Assembly: GCF_021018805.1 (NCBI RefSeq)
Contig: NW_026960611.1
Span: 2,604,001-2,668,000 of the forward strand
Length of the DNA: 64,000 nt
Direction of reading: 5' to 3'
Source: Prinia subflava
Taxonomy: Eukaryota > Chordata > Aves > Passeriformes > Cisticolidae
Both the position numbers and the translations under genes were made by a program. This document shows, piece after piece, positions 36,690 through 45,298 of this stretch. How positions within the stretch are numbered: the stretch's first letter is position 1; the number at the start of each line of letters is the position of its first letter. The notes below the pieces were generated by a model, which saw only the letters and a list, made by a program, of their open reading frames with translations, was not told the DNA's origin and did not search any database.

Positions 36690-37143
36690 TCCTTCAGCTC
36701 CATGGTGAGACCAGTTGTTTGGAGGGGGGGCTTGGTGGAAGAAAATAGTATTTATAATATTATGTTCATTGACTGGATTGTTGTTTTTACCTTGCTTAAT
36801 TCCATGCTTTGTTCGGCTTATCCACTCTGTGATACAAGGTATGCAGGTCGCTGTGATGCCAGTAGACCCTGAACTACCTACAGGGGAATTTGGCCATTTT
36901 GGGAAAACATCTAAAATATCCCAAATAATGAAATTAAAGGAGAAGGATGAAGAGGGAAAAGTTGCTAAAGTTTTGGCCAGGTTCGAAACCCAGACACGAA
37001 TAAGCAAGATAAATAAAAATTTATACAAGCAGAGTGGGGACTGTGAAATACAAAGTTATGTTTCGTGTCAGGGAAATGAAGAAAATCTGTGTAATCATAG
37101 TGGTGGAACACAGCCATGGGACAGTTATAAAGATGAGTTCTAA
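36690..37143 (+). pseudogene. env transmembrane-subunit remnant of provirus C
   Basis: The frame reads GGGAWWKKIVFIILCSLTGL and LFLPCLIPCFVRL, a membrane anchor with cysteines at its inner end as in gamma-type Env, then a basic cytoplasmic tail. The ectodomain (fusion peptide, immunosuppressive region, CX6CC) is missing, so a deletion joined surface-subunit sequence to the anchor. The frame runs on into the 3' LTR and stops at 37143. Confidence 0.65.
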
Positions 37144-37835
37144 TAAACAGCTGAGGAAAGCATGGAAGGAAGTTTTTGAATAAATCTTTTGCTTGCAATT
37201 ATCTATTATAAGTCTCAAGCTATTCTGCAATTAGTGTCCTTTAATTATAACTTTAGAAGCTTGCTTTGTATTAAAGAATTTTAAACTGTAGTTTTAGAGT
37301 GCAAAAAGGTTTTCTTTTAGACAAAAGAAGGAAAAAGGAGGGGGCTCAGGCCTCACACAAGGTGGGAAAACATCCTGGACATGAAGATATGACTTCAGCT
37401 CACTGATTTATGGCTCCTGGAGAGAGAAACTGGACATCACTATTGGAGATTTGAAGGACTTGAAAATAGAGATGGGACCCCCACATCTGGAAGCCAGATC
37501 CCACCACCTGGAAAAACATATCCTGGAAGTACATCCTGGAGTATTGAAATATCAGAATAGATCACAATGGTCTATAGAATTATACAGGACAATCTATAGA
37601 TTTATGGCTGTTAGGTATTGAATTGTGACGTTGAAACTAGAAATGGAAACTGCTGAGAAAGCTTATGAATATGTATAAAATACCATCAAATCCAGCAATA
37701 GGCGTGCAGTTGGAAGGGAAAACCCCTGCCACTGTACCCAGCGCTGCCTCTTTGCTCACACTTTACCATGTTAATTAATTAATTATTAAATTGCTGCTTG
37801 ATATATTGGCCGTGTCAAGCGTCTCATTTTTAACA
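37042..37835 (+). repeat. 3' LTR of provirus C
   Basis: This 794-bp LTR starts after a purine-rich GCAGAGTGGGGAC. It shows no difference from 31090-31883 by eye. The right target copy GTAC (37836-37839) leads straight back into the gag of B. Confidence 0.93.
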
Positions 37836-37839
37836 GTAC

Positions 37840-38904
37840 AGGATGGGATTTTAAAGGTTCTGGTTGAGCTGCTAGAATTTAAGAAAGCTAGGTTTTCTAA
37901 AAGTTGTGTAAAGCGATTTTCGCAATGGCTCTGTGTGATCTTCCCAGAAATCTCGCGAGCACATGCCCGCAGCCCGCATTTTTGGAGCGCTGCGGAGCAG
38001 AAATTGGCAGATTTGGCAGATGCAAAAAGCAGAGACCCTCAAAAATTTGCGGCTTTAATTGTGCAGCTCAAAGCTGCCCCAGCGGAATTCAGAGAATTTG
38101 TAAAAGAGCCATTGCGAGGACAGCTTGCCCCGGTTCACCCTTCCCACAGCCCCAAACCCTCTCCCCGCAAAAAAGTAATTTTAAAGAAAGCGGCAGACAA
38201 AAGGTCTACCAGCCCTGGCTTTTTTCAAAATTCCTGTTACCCCCGCCTGCGTAGTCTCGGCCGGACTGCGCGGGATGCTTCTAGGACCTCTGGCCCGGCG
38301 TCTAGAAGCCCTTCCCCCACCCTGATTTCTCCCAGTTCCAAGCCAAAAGTTTATTTTAAAGTTGCTGCGTCACAGAAGCCTTGTGGTGGTGGCTGTGGCG
38401 TCCAAGATGGCGGGGACCTCATGGTCCGTCCACCACCCCCCGCTCCTTGTCCCCACAATCCTCTTCATTCTCCCCACCCTTCCCCTTCACCCCACCCCCT
38501 CCCGTCCTCTACCCCTCCCACTGCCCCAAAGTTCCCACCCACATGCCCTGCCCCTGAGCCCTCCCACAGACCCGCCTGCCAGGCGGAGCCACAGGCGGAG
38601 TCCCTGGCGTGTCCCCACCCCGGACTTCGGTCATGTTGTTTGTTTGGTTCCCAGGGTGACGCTTCCGGTTCCCACGGTCAGAACCAGGAAGTAAACAACT
38701 GGGAACCAGGAAGTCAGCAGGCTTGCTTCACTGCTGCTCTGGTGACATTCAGGTGCTCCCGGGGGGACACCAGTGACAGTCCGTATTGGCAACCTTTTTC
38801 CCAAGAGATGATTAAGGATCTCTGTAAAGCTCACAGAGAGTACGGCAGGGAAAGCCCATACTTCCGTGGTCTCCTTACAGCCGATCTTTCTAATGCTGTA
38901 AGAG
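37840..38904 (+). pseudogene. gag of provirus B: matrix, proline-rich linker, capsid N-terminus
   Basis: Past provirus C the gag frame of B resumes and is open to 39110, though the similarity ends earlier. It has a matrix-like basic part (ARFSKSCVKRFSQWLCVIF), a long Pro/Ser/His linker (about 38430-38630) and a capsid start (YWQPFSQEMIKDLCKAHREY, then SPYFRGLLTADLSNA). This order is normal for betaretrovirus Gag. After about 38904 the capsid text is lost in an unrelated block. Confidence 0.75.
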
Positions 38905-39515
38905 TCGGTCCGAAAATCCCTCATCTGCCTCATGACTGTCAGAGGCTGAGACCCCCATGGACCCTGGGCCGCAGCACAGGAGAGATCCAAGCTTCTTCCT
39001 GCAGCTGCACCCACTGGGCCAAGACGCCCTCCTCAAGGACCCGTGCAGGAACAATGGACACTGTCACGGTTCCTGGCCGTGTTTGCAGAGGCCCTGTTTG
39101 CTTTGACTGACTGTGCTGTACCTGCTGCAGAGCCCAGACCTGCTTGCCCCAAACCTGCCTGATCTGAATGGTTGCACCTGATTCCCAGAGCAACGGGCCT
39201 CCTCACAGTGACTCTTGGGTGCTCCCCCCACCCTGGCCAGGTGCCCCCTACTTCTGCCTGCATTGGCCGGGTGCCCCCTGCTTCTGCAATGACTATAAAA
39301 GCTTCCCCCTGCGACTCACACTTTGAGGCCCTCCCCGGCGGACGACGGATCTATTGATGCGTGCCACAAGGACTGCGAAGGTGGTCTATTGGTACCAGCG
39401 TCACGAGGACTCACGTCTGTTCAGTCGGTAGCTATACCCTTTCTTTCCTCTTCTCTCTCTCTCTCTTTCTTTCCCTTCTTTTCTATTGCATAATTGTGTG
39501 TATCAATAAAGATAG
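38905..39515 (+). other. unidentified block splitting capsid of B, with TATA and poly(A) signals
   Basis: About 600 bp between the capsid N-terminus and its C-terminus do not read as capsid. They contain a duplicated 30-bp unit (GGTGCCCCCTACTTCTGC at about 39240 and a near copy at about 39270), TATAAAA at 39294-39300, a long pyrimidine tract (39438-39484) and AATAAA at 39505-39510. That is an LTR-like plan: enhancer repeats, promoter and poly(A) signal. No TG...CA ends with matching duplications could be fixed. The capsid frame before and after is the same. Confidence 0.45.
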
Positions 39516-39929
39516 GTGCAGGTCAAGAATGAGAGTGCAAGGGATCAGATTTTAGAAGAAATCGCATTTATTAATGCAAATGATTTGTGTCATTCAGCAA
39601 TTTTAAGTCTTCCTCTAGATCCACCCCACACACTTCATTCCATGCTTCAAGTGTGTCAAGTCAAGGTCCCCTTCCTCAGCCGTGGGACTCAGCCTCGACC
39701 ACCTCTGGCATCTTCTCTCCCACGACCTCCACGTTTGGCTCAAGCGTCCCCTGCAGGCCAGATGCAGCACAAGCTTTTGCAACGCCACTCATCCTTCCGT
39801 GGCAAGCGGCAACAGCAATGCTACTTCTGCGGAGAAGAAGGACACAGGGCTGCCTCCTGTCCTCACAAACACCAAGGACAGACGACAACGCCCCGAACAC
39901 CTGGGACTCCTCTACCTTTGCAGCAATAG
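39516..39929 (+). pseudogene. gag of provirus B: capsid C-terminus and nucleocapsid
   Basis: The frame resumes with NESARDQILEEIAFINAND and SAILSLPLDPPHTLHSMLQV, the capsid C-terminal domain after the major homology region. A nucleocapsid follows with one zinc knuckle CYFCGEEGHRAASC (CX2CX4HX4C). It ends at an in-frame TAG (39927-39929), three codons before the frameshift heptamer. Usual class II nucleocapsids have two knuckles; only one is clear here. Confidence 0.8.
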
Positions 39930-39931
39930 CC

Positions 39932-39938
39932 AAAAAAC
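39932..39938 (+). promoter_or_regulatory. gag-pro -1 ribosomal frameshift heptamer of provirus B
   Basis: A AAA AAC sits in gag register (CCA AAA AAC TAA), the slippery type known at retroviral gag-pro junctions. A -1 shift enters a frame open to 40027. The amber codon just upstream (39927-39929) would now stop ribosomes before they reach it. A G-rich stretch follows, but I cannot model a pseudoknot. Confidence 0.7.
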
Positions 39939-41642
39939 TAAAGGGGGAGTGCAGGTCCACCCAGCGCGAGGACTCTAATCGGGTGGACCAGGTGGGGGGG
40001 GTCAAAAGGGGGTCAACCAATTTGTGATAACTCACCGGACTGGAGAATTCTCTCTCCTGAATTTGAACTTGCAAAACCCATTTTAACAACTAATTCTCTT
40101 TATGAACCTTACAGGTTGCAGATCACAGAACCTCTGATTCTAAGTGACCACGACTGGCATTTTGTTACCGTAGATCCTTGCAGTGTCAGCGACTGGCCAT
40201 TGGTAGAGTGCAGTAAGTACATCATCGTTGGGGATTGCAAACACACTCCGCAAGAGATTGAGGTTCTTCCTGGGCGAATTGTTAACTGTCCCAAGCGCCT
40301 CATCCTCTGGCTGCATTGTATTCACCCACCCACAGTCTTGCCAAAAGGGCAGATAATTGCACAGGCCATCCCATTCGGGTGCTTTGGCCTCCAGAACAAC
40401 ACAGTCACAGTTAACACAGTACACAAAGTAACAACACAGAAACCCATGGTGAAGTGTACATTCATATTGGGTGGGGAAACCTTTGATAAAAATCTGCTTT
40501 TTGACACAGGATCAGACTTAACTCTCGTCCCAATCAAAGACTGGCCAACGCACTGGCCGCTGGAGGACGTGGCAGGTCACGTCCAGGGTGTGGGAGGCCT
40601 TCAATTGGCATGGCAATCTAAGAGCGTGGTGAAAGTAAGGGGACCAAATGGACAATTGGCATCTGTACGTCCTTTTGTTTTAGATTATGAGGAGCCACTG
40701 CTTGGTAGAGGCCTCATGGCCCAGTGGGTAGTCACAGTTAGCATTCCTGAACCCCCACAAAATTTTTGGGCAGCGGCCGCTGAGAAGCGCCACATCCAAA
40801 AACTGAATTGGAAAACTGATAACCCAGTCTGGGTGGAACAGTGGCTGCTTTCTAAAGAGAAATTACAGGCGCTTCAGGAGCTCGTAGAAGAGCAATTGAA
40901 AAAGGGTCATATCGAGGAGACTAATTCTCCTTGGAATTCACCTGTCTTTGTCATTCGAAAGGCTGACAAGACACGGTGGGGGCTCCTTCACGACCTCCCC
41001 CAAATTAATAATGTTATTAAAGATATGGGGTCTCTCCAACCAGGAATGCCCTCCCCAACCATGCTCCCTCGAGATTGGAATCTGGCAGTCATTGACATAA
41101 AAGATTGTTTCTTCAAAATTCCCCTACACCCTGACGATGCTCCACGTTTTGCCTTTTCGGTTCCTTCCATCAACCGAGCGACTCCAAGGAAACGATATCA
41201 CTGGCGTGTATTGCCGCAAGGTATGAAAGTCTCTCCAGTTCTGTGTCAGCAATTTGTCACTTCCTTGTTGTCCCCTGTGAGAGCAGCCGCGGAGGAAGTT
41301 ATCATCCATCATTATATGGATGATATACTTGTGTGTGCCCTGACAGATGATGCACTGACCCACACACTTGGCCTTGTAACAGATTCGTTAGTTGCTGCAG
41401 GTTTCGAGCTGCAGGCAAACAAGATTCAGAAGATGCCACCCTGGAAGTACCTGGGCTTGGAAATAGGTAAGCGGACCATTGTGCCGCAGAAATTGGAGAT
41501 CAGGACAAAAGTCCACACCCTTGCTGATGCCCATCAACTCTGTGGTGCTTTGAATTGGGTAAGGCCCTGGCTAGGTCTGACCACCGAAGACCTAGCCCCT
41601 CTTCAATTTTTTGAAGGGGGGAGAAGAGCTGAGTTCTCCTAG
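39939..41642 (+). pseudogene. dUTPase-protease-RT of provirus B
   Basis: The -1 frame after the heptamer ends at 40027, shortly after a run of eight G at about 39994-40001. dUTPase text (CDNSPDWRILSPEF, then IEVLPGRIVNC and LPKGQIIAQAIPF) appears in gag register, so an indel near the G run has changed frame. From 40116 one frame covers the rest of dUTPase, the protease (LLFDTGSDLTLVP, active-site triad intact, near 40490-40530; LLGRGLMAQW at the usual GRD position) and RT. RT shows VIDIKDCFFKIPLHPDD, LPQGMKVSPVLCQ and YMDD (41313-41324), all intact. The frame ends after a 1-nt slip near 41610-41625. Protease and RT share one frame with no shift between them. Confidence 0.82.
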
Positions 41643-42376
41643 GGTACTTACTCCAGAGGCAAAAACAGCACTTGAAAAGGTTCAAAAGGCAATGTCTTCC
41701 AGACAGGCACACAGATGTAACCCAGACCTGCCTTTCCGTTTCATCATCCTAGGAAAGCTGCCACATCTGTATGGCACCATTTTTCAGTGGGACCAGTCTG
41801 CAAAAACACCCAGACAAGGTAACATGGGCCAAGGCAGGAGACATCCTCTGCTGATTATAGAGTGGGTCTTTCTCAGCCACCAGCAGCCCAAAAGAATGAC
41901 ACAGCCACAGGAGCTCATGGCTGAGCTCATCCGCAAAGCGAGAGTGCGGATGAAAGATCTGGCTGGTTGTGACTTTGAGTGCATTCACATGCCAATTGGC
42001 TTGAAAACGGGCCAAATGACAAAATCCACATTAGAACACCTGCTTCAAGAGAATGAAGCATTGCAATTCGCCCTAGATTCCTTTACAGGCCAAATTTCAA
42101 TTCATCGGCTGCCCCACAAATTGTTCAATTCAGAAACAGCATTCACATTGGCAATGCAAAGTATTCGGAGCAGAAAGCCCCTCAAAGCTCTGACAGTTTT
42201 CACAGATGCGTCTGGGGCTTCTCACAAGTCAGTTCTGACTTGGGAGAATCCTGAAACTCAGCAGTGGGAAGAAGATGTTCAGGAGGTGATGGGATCACCT
42301 CAGATTGCTGAGTTGGCCGCAGTCATTAGAGCCTTCGAGAGGTTTCCCGAATCATTCAATTTAGTAACTGACTCCG
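41611..42376 (+). pseudogene. RT connection and RNase H N-terminus of provirus B
   Basis: The frame after the slip carries the RT thumb/connection and RNase H. LTVFTDASGASHKSVLTW holds the first catalytic Asp, QIAELAAVIRAFERF the Glu, and FNLVTDS the second Asp. It then runs into the inserted solo LTR; the track of open sequence to 42858 inside that LTR is not pol. Upstream, WDQSAKTPRQG and IIEWVFLSHQQ match the corresponding part of A and F. Confidence 0.8.
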
Positions 42377-42924
42377 TGTCCTGGTTTAGGACAAAATTAG
42401 GGGAAAATCCCTACAACTCCCTCCCCCACCACCGGGTTCGGGAGGAATTTCCTCAGAGGAAAAGTGGAAAAAACTTGTTTATTAAGAAACAACAAAAAAA
42501 AAAACACTCCACAACACAAGAAAAACAGTCCGAGATGACAACAAATGTTTTCACCAGTCCAAGAGAGGGTGAGCAGTCTCTGCTGGAGAGGGTGCCAAAG
42601 CTTCTCTCAGGTGCAGACTCCGGGGGGTTTTCCCTTGACGTTCCCGAATCAGGGCCCGAAGCAGGTCCGATGTCTTCAGGGAAGGGGAGGAAGGAAAGAA
42701 GGGGAAAAAACAAAAGCAGAAAAATGGCAAAAAGCAAGCAAAAAAAAAAAACCCAGAAAGCAAGAGAGCAAAGCCAGCAAAGCAGCCTAAAGCTAGCAGC
42801 AAGCAAGCCAAAAACAAGCAGCCGGGGGAGGGGCTCAGCTATAGACAAAACAAACTGAGAACATGGGAACAGAAACACACAATTTGGGATACAAAGCATG
42901 AAAATGTCCTGTCACCCCAGGACA
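42377..42924 (-). mobile_element. solo LTR inserted in RNase H of provirus B
   Basis: This 548-bp unit begins TGTCCTGGTTTAGGACA and ends TGTCACCCCAGGACA, with inverted ends, flanked by the 5-bp duplication CTCCG (42372-42376 and 42925-42929). An antisense AATAAA (TTTATT at about 42476-42481) and A-rich plus-strand text suggest it lies on the minus strand. The 5-bp duplication and the TGTCCTGG/CCAGGACA ends suggest an ERVL-like family. It lies within the RNase H Asp-Ser-Ala motif. Confidence 0.85.
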
Positions 42925-42929
42925 CTCCG

Positions 42930-43189
42930 CATACGTGGCGGGGGTGGTATCTAGGGCAGATCAGGCCATTCTGCAAGAAGTGTCCAACACCGCTCTGTAT
43001 GAGCTGCTCTCGAAGCTTGTAAAGCTTGTCTCCCACCGAGAGCATCCATTTTATGTGATGCACACAAGATCACACACTGATTTGCCAGGGTTTATTGCTG
43101 AGGGTAACAGGAGAGCAGACGCCCTCGCTGCTCCTGCAGCAATAGCCCCATTGCTAAACATATTCGAACAGGCAAAGCTCAGTCTTTAG
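42930..43189 (+). pseudogene. RNase H C-terminus of provirus B
   Basis: The frame past the solo LTR reads AYVAGVVSRADQAILQEVS, VMHTRSHTDLPGFIAEGN and RRADALAAPA. It includes the last RNase H Asp (in RRAD) and the His-containing loop. An in-frame TAG at 43187-43189 then stops it before integrase. Downstream pol is otherwise in the same frame at this point. Confidence 0.78.
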
Positions 43190-44030
43190 CTTTTCCACCA
43201 GAACGTGCCAAGCCTGGTCAGACATTTCCACCTCACACGTCAGCAGGCCAAGGCAATTGTCGGCTCCTGTCCATCGTGTCAGTCCCACACCGTGCCCACT
43301 CTGCATGCTGGAGTCAATCCTCGCAGGCTTCAAAGCTGCGAGCTCTGGCAAACAGACCACACACATTGCAGAATTTGGAAGACAGAAATACGTTCATGTA
43401 TCTGTAGATACTTTCTCAGGTGCAGTTTACGCCTCTGCGCACACAGGAGAGAAGGCACAGGATGTCATTAAACACCTCATCCAAGCATTCTCTTTTATGG
43501 GTATCCCCAAAGGTCTCAAAACTAACAATGGCCCAGCGTACAAGTCAGGTGAGTTCTGCAGCTTCCTGCAGCAATGGGGAGTGGAGCACAAAACAGGCAT
43601 CCCACACTCCCCCACAGGCCAAGCGATTGTGGAACGGACCCATCAGGAAATCAAAAGGGTCCTTGCACAACAACAGCAGGTACTGAAAGTTGAGCCTCCC
43701 TCTATCCGTTTAGCCAGGGCACTGTACACGATCAATTTTCTTAACTGCAGTTTTGAGGTGTTTAACCCACCAGTCGTGAGACACTTCGGATCAAGTTCTG
43801 ATTTCCAACAAAAAGAAAAGCCACCAGTCCTGCTCAGGTCTCCTGAGAGCGGACAGGTAGAAGGCCCACATGACCTGGTGACATGGGGACGAGGGTATGC
43901 CTGCGTCTCCACGCCCACTGGGCTCAGAGGGGTCCCTGCAAAATGGGTGAAGCCTTTTAGGAAAAAGCAGGGGGAGAGAAGGGAAAATGTACCACAAGTC
44001 GCTTCTGCGGCACTGCGCCGCAAAAGGTGA
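43190..44030 (+). pseudogene. integrase of provirus B, active site altered
   Basis: The zinc-binding region (FHQNVPSLVRHFHLTRQQAK, CPSCQSH) is in the first frame. A slip near 43355-43370, just at the first catalytic Asp (ELWQTD), moves to the frame 43257-44030, which covers YVHVSVDTFSGAVYASAHTG, LKTNNGPAYKSG and GQAIVERTHQEIK. The second catalytic residue is Asn (AAC at 43524-43526) where A and F have Asp, so the enzyme would be dead even without the shift. The C-terminus ends ALRRKR and lacks the acidic tail of A and F. Confidence 0.8.
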
Positions 44031-44130
44031 AATTGCACCTGGCTGACCCTGCCCATTCTCTGGGAATGGGAGGACCCGTCACCTTTCTCTTATTTTCAAC
44101 CGTCATGCTAATTATTATGTGTTTTAAAGT

Positions 44131-44141
44131 CTGTTTTTCAG
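44131..44141 (+). promoter_or_regulatory. env splice acceptor of provirus B
   Basis: CTGTTTTTCAG ending at 44141 is a good polypyrimidine/AG acceptor, 48 nt before the env start. It would pair with the donor at 30640. Confidence 0.5.
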
Positions 44142-44188
44142 TTTTTTAGTGTGAAAGATCCAACCCAGACCAGAAAAAGTCCACCACC

Positions 44189-44518
44189 ATGGCACATTTC
44201 CTGCCGATGATTCTCCTCCTCACCACCCTCCTGGCTGCCCATCATGCCAGAATCATCCCTCAGACCAAGGCAAACGTCTGGGCCACCCTCACTACACCTG
44301 TAGGCCAAGACCACATTCGCCTCAGCAAAACCTCAGCCACAGCTACAACTGAGGACATCAAAGAAGCCATCAAAAAAATGAGGGACTTGGTGAGCGAAAT
44401 CAAAGAAGAGACATCGGTCTGGTCCATCGACCCTTTTAAGAACATGGGACTCTCGGGTTGGTCTGGATCCATTTTGAAAACCTGTTTGTTTATATTATTT
44501 GTAATTACATTTGCATAA
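44189..44518 (+). CDS. 109-codon Env remnant of provirus B: signal peptide plus membrane anchor
   Basis: The ATG at 44189 is in a near-ideal context (CCACCATGG). Residues 1-20 form a clear signal peptide (HFLPMILLLTTLLAAHHA). A short polar segment follows (NVWATLTTPVGQDHIRLS), like the beginning of an Env surface subunit. Then a charged heptad-like helix (DIKEAIKKMRDLVSEIKEE), WSIDPFKNMGLSGW, and a hydrophobic anchor (LKTCLFILFVITFA) look like the end of a transmembrane subunit. A large deletion removed the rest, without breaking the frame. TAA at 44516-44518 stops inside the anchor. It may be a chance survivor; a small secreted or membrane peptide from the spliced message is possible. Confidence 0.55.
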   Translation: MAHFLPMILLLTTLLAAHHARIIPQTKANVWATLTTPVGQDHIRLSKTSATATTEDIKEAIKKMRDLVSEIKEETSVWSIDPFKNMGLSGWSGSILKTCLFILFVITFA

Positions 44519-44698
44519 GTTGTGATATGTTCTATTAGAAAGATGATTCGTAAGTTTATGTCTAGTGTTACATCTTCCCCAAAGCCGGCTGTGAACCGTG
44601 TCTCCATGGCAACTGTTCCTGAGGAAATTGAATTGGAAAACTTAGAAAAGTCCTGGGGGGACGAGAGCCTCTATGAGGAGCAGTGGTCATCCGTGTAG
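44519..44698 (+). pseudogene. Env cytoplasmic tail remnant of provirus B
   Basis: In the same frame after the TAA the sequence continues with VVICSIRKMIRKFMSS and an acidic end (EEIELENLEKSWGDESLYEE) to a TAG at 44696-44698. This is the rest of the anchor and tail, cut off by one in-frame stop. Confidence 0.55.
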
Positions 44699-44768
44699 TC
44701 AGGGTTCAGAGACAGCTTTTCTGAGTCTGAACAGCAGCCTCCTCCATGCCAGGTTTGCTCATCTTATT

Positions 44769-44786
44769 AAAAGAAAAAGGGGGAGA
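44769..44786 (+). other. polypurine tract of provirus B
   Basis: AAAAGAAAAAGGGGGAGA lies directly before the 3' LTR, a textbook plus-strand primer site. Confidence 0.88.
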
Positions 44787-45292
44787 TGTGGCGGTGTGTG
44801 AAATTTAGTTTATTAAATTTGTTATATGATCCTTTGTTTCCTCCCTATCCACGTGTACCCCTGCGGCAAGTGACGTAACTGTCAGTTTTCTGTCCGTCAG
44901 AAAGCCTGCGAGTTTTGTATTTCTCCCTCTCCCCTGGTTGGCAAAAGTTGAATATTGCACCTGTCTAATGGTCCCTAGAATTCCCTCTATTGGTTGTTTC
45001 GCCTTTACCCCTCCCTGACACCATCTGTATAAAAGTGTACGCAGAACTGCCCTCGGGGCAGTTGTGAGAGCAGACGCAGGCGCGAGAGATCGCGCTTGCC
45101 GCACAATAAACGCTGCTACCTGCCTCCCACCCTGCCTCTGCTTCGTCACTTTAAGACCGCTGCCAAAGATCTCTCAAAACAAGAACCCACAGGAATCAGT
45201 ATCGGCACACGGCGCACGAACTGATCCTCTTCCCGTGTCCTGGGCTTGCCGTGCGTGGAGACGCTGAGGTCTCGAAACACAGCACCGTGACA
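44787..45292 (+). repeat. 3' LTR of provirus B
   Basis: This 506-bp LTR has TATAAAAG at 45028-45035 and AATAAA at 45105-45110. It differs from 29847-30360 by about nine substitutions and lacks 8 bp. The right target copy CTTCCC is at 45293-45298. Confidence 0.92.
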
Positions 45293-45298
45293 CTTCCC

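Larger units (their letters stand above)
31090..37835 (+). mobile_element. provirus C, gammaretrovirus-like ERV1 nested in B gag
   Basis: Two 794-bp LTRs (31090-31883 and 37042-37835), identical at every position I compared, enclose about 5.2 kb. They are flanked by the 4-bp duplication GTAC (31086-31089 and 37836-37839). A 4-bp duplication, a proline-rich gag with a VPLNTGDVRALKKEMG capsid start, gamma-type RNase H/integrase text and a gamma-type Env anchor place it in class I. A large deletion joins gag to the end of RT, RNase H and integrase carry many stops, and most of Env TM is missing. It inserted very recently yet is defective, so it was probably mobilised with proteins supplied in trans. 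Confidence 0.92.
29847..45292 (+). mobile_element. provirus B, betaretrovirus-like ERV nested in A
   Basis: LTRs at 29847-30360 and 44787-45292 bracket a leader, gag, dUTPase/protease, pol and a collapsed env. The 6-bp duplication CTTCCC (29841-29846 and 45293-45298) lies in the integrase reading of A. The LTRs differ by about nine substitutions and one 8-bp indel, near 2%. The primer site resembles tRNA-Lys, gag starts Met-Gly, and an A AAA AAC slippery heptamer lies at the end of gag, all typical of betaretrovirus-like class II elements. B itself is broken by provirus C, an unknown block in capsid and a solo LTR in RNase H. It also has point lesions in protease, RT and integrase. Confidence 0.9.

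Noticed and set aside
38939..39193. Antisense and alternative frames within the capsid-splitting block of B
   Set aside because: Pro- and Gly-rich text from GC-rich sequence, without domain similarity.
42387..42858. Lysine/serine-rich C-terminal extension of RNase H in B
   Set aside because: It is translation of the inserted solo LTR, bounded by CTCCG duplications, not pol.
45174..45298. C-terminal end CCVSRPQRLHAR... of the A integrase frame
   Set aside because: This part is the LTR of B read in antisense; true A sequence resumes at 29846.
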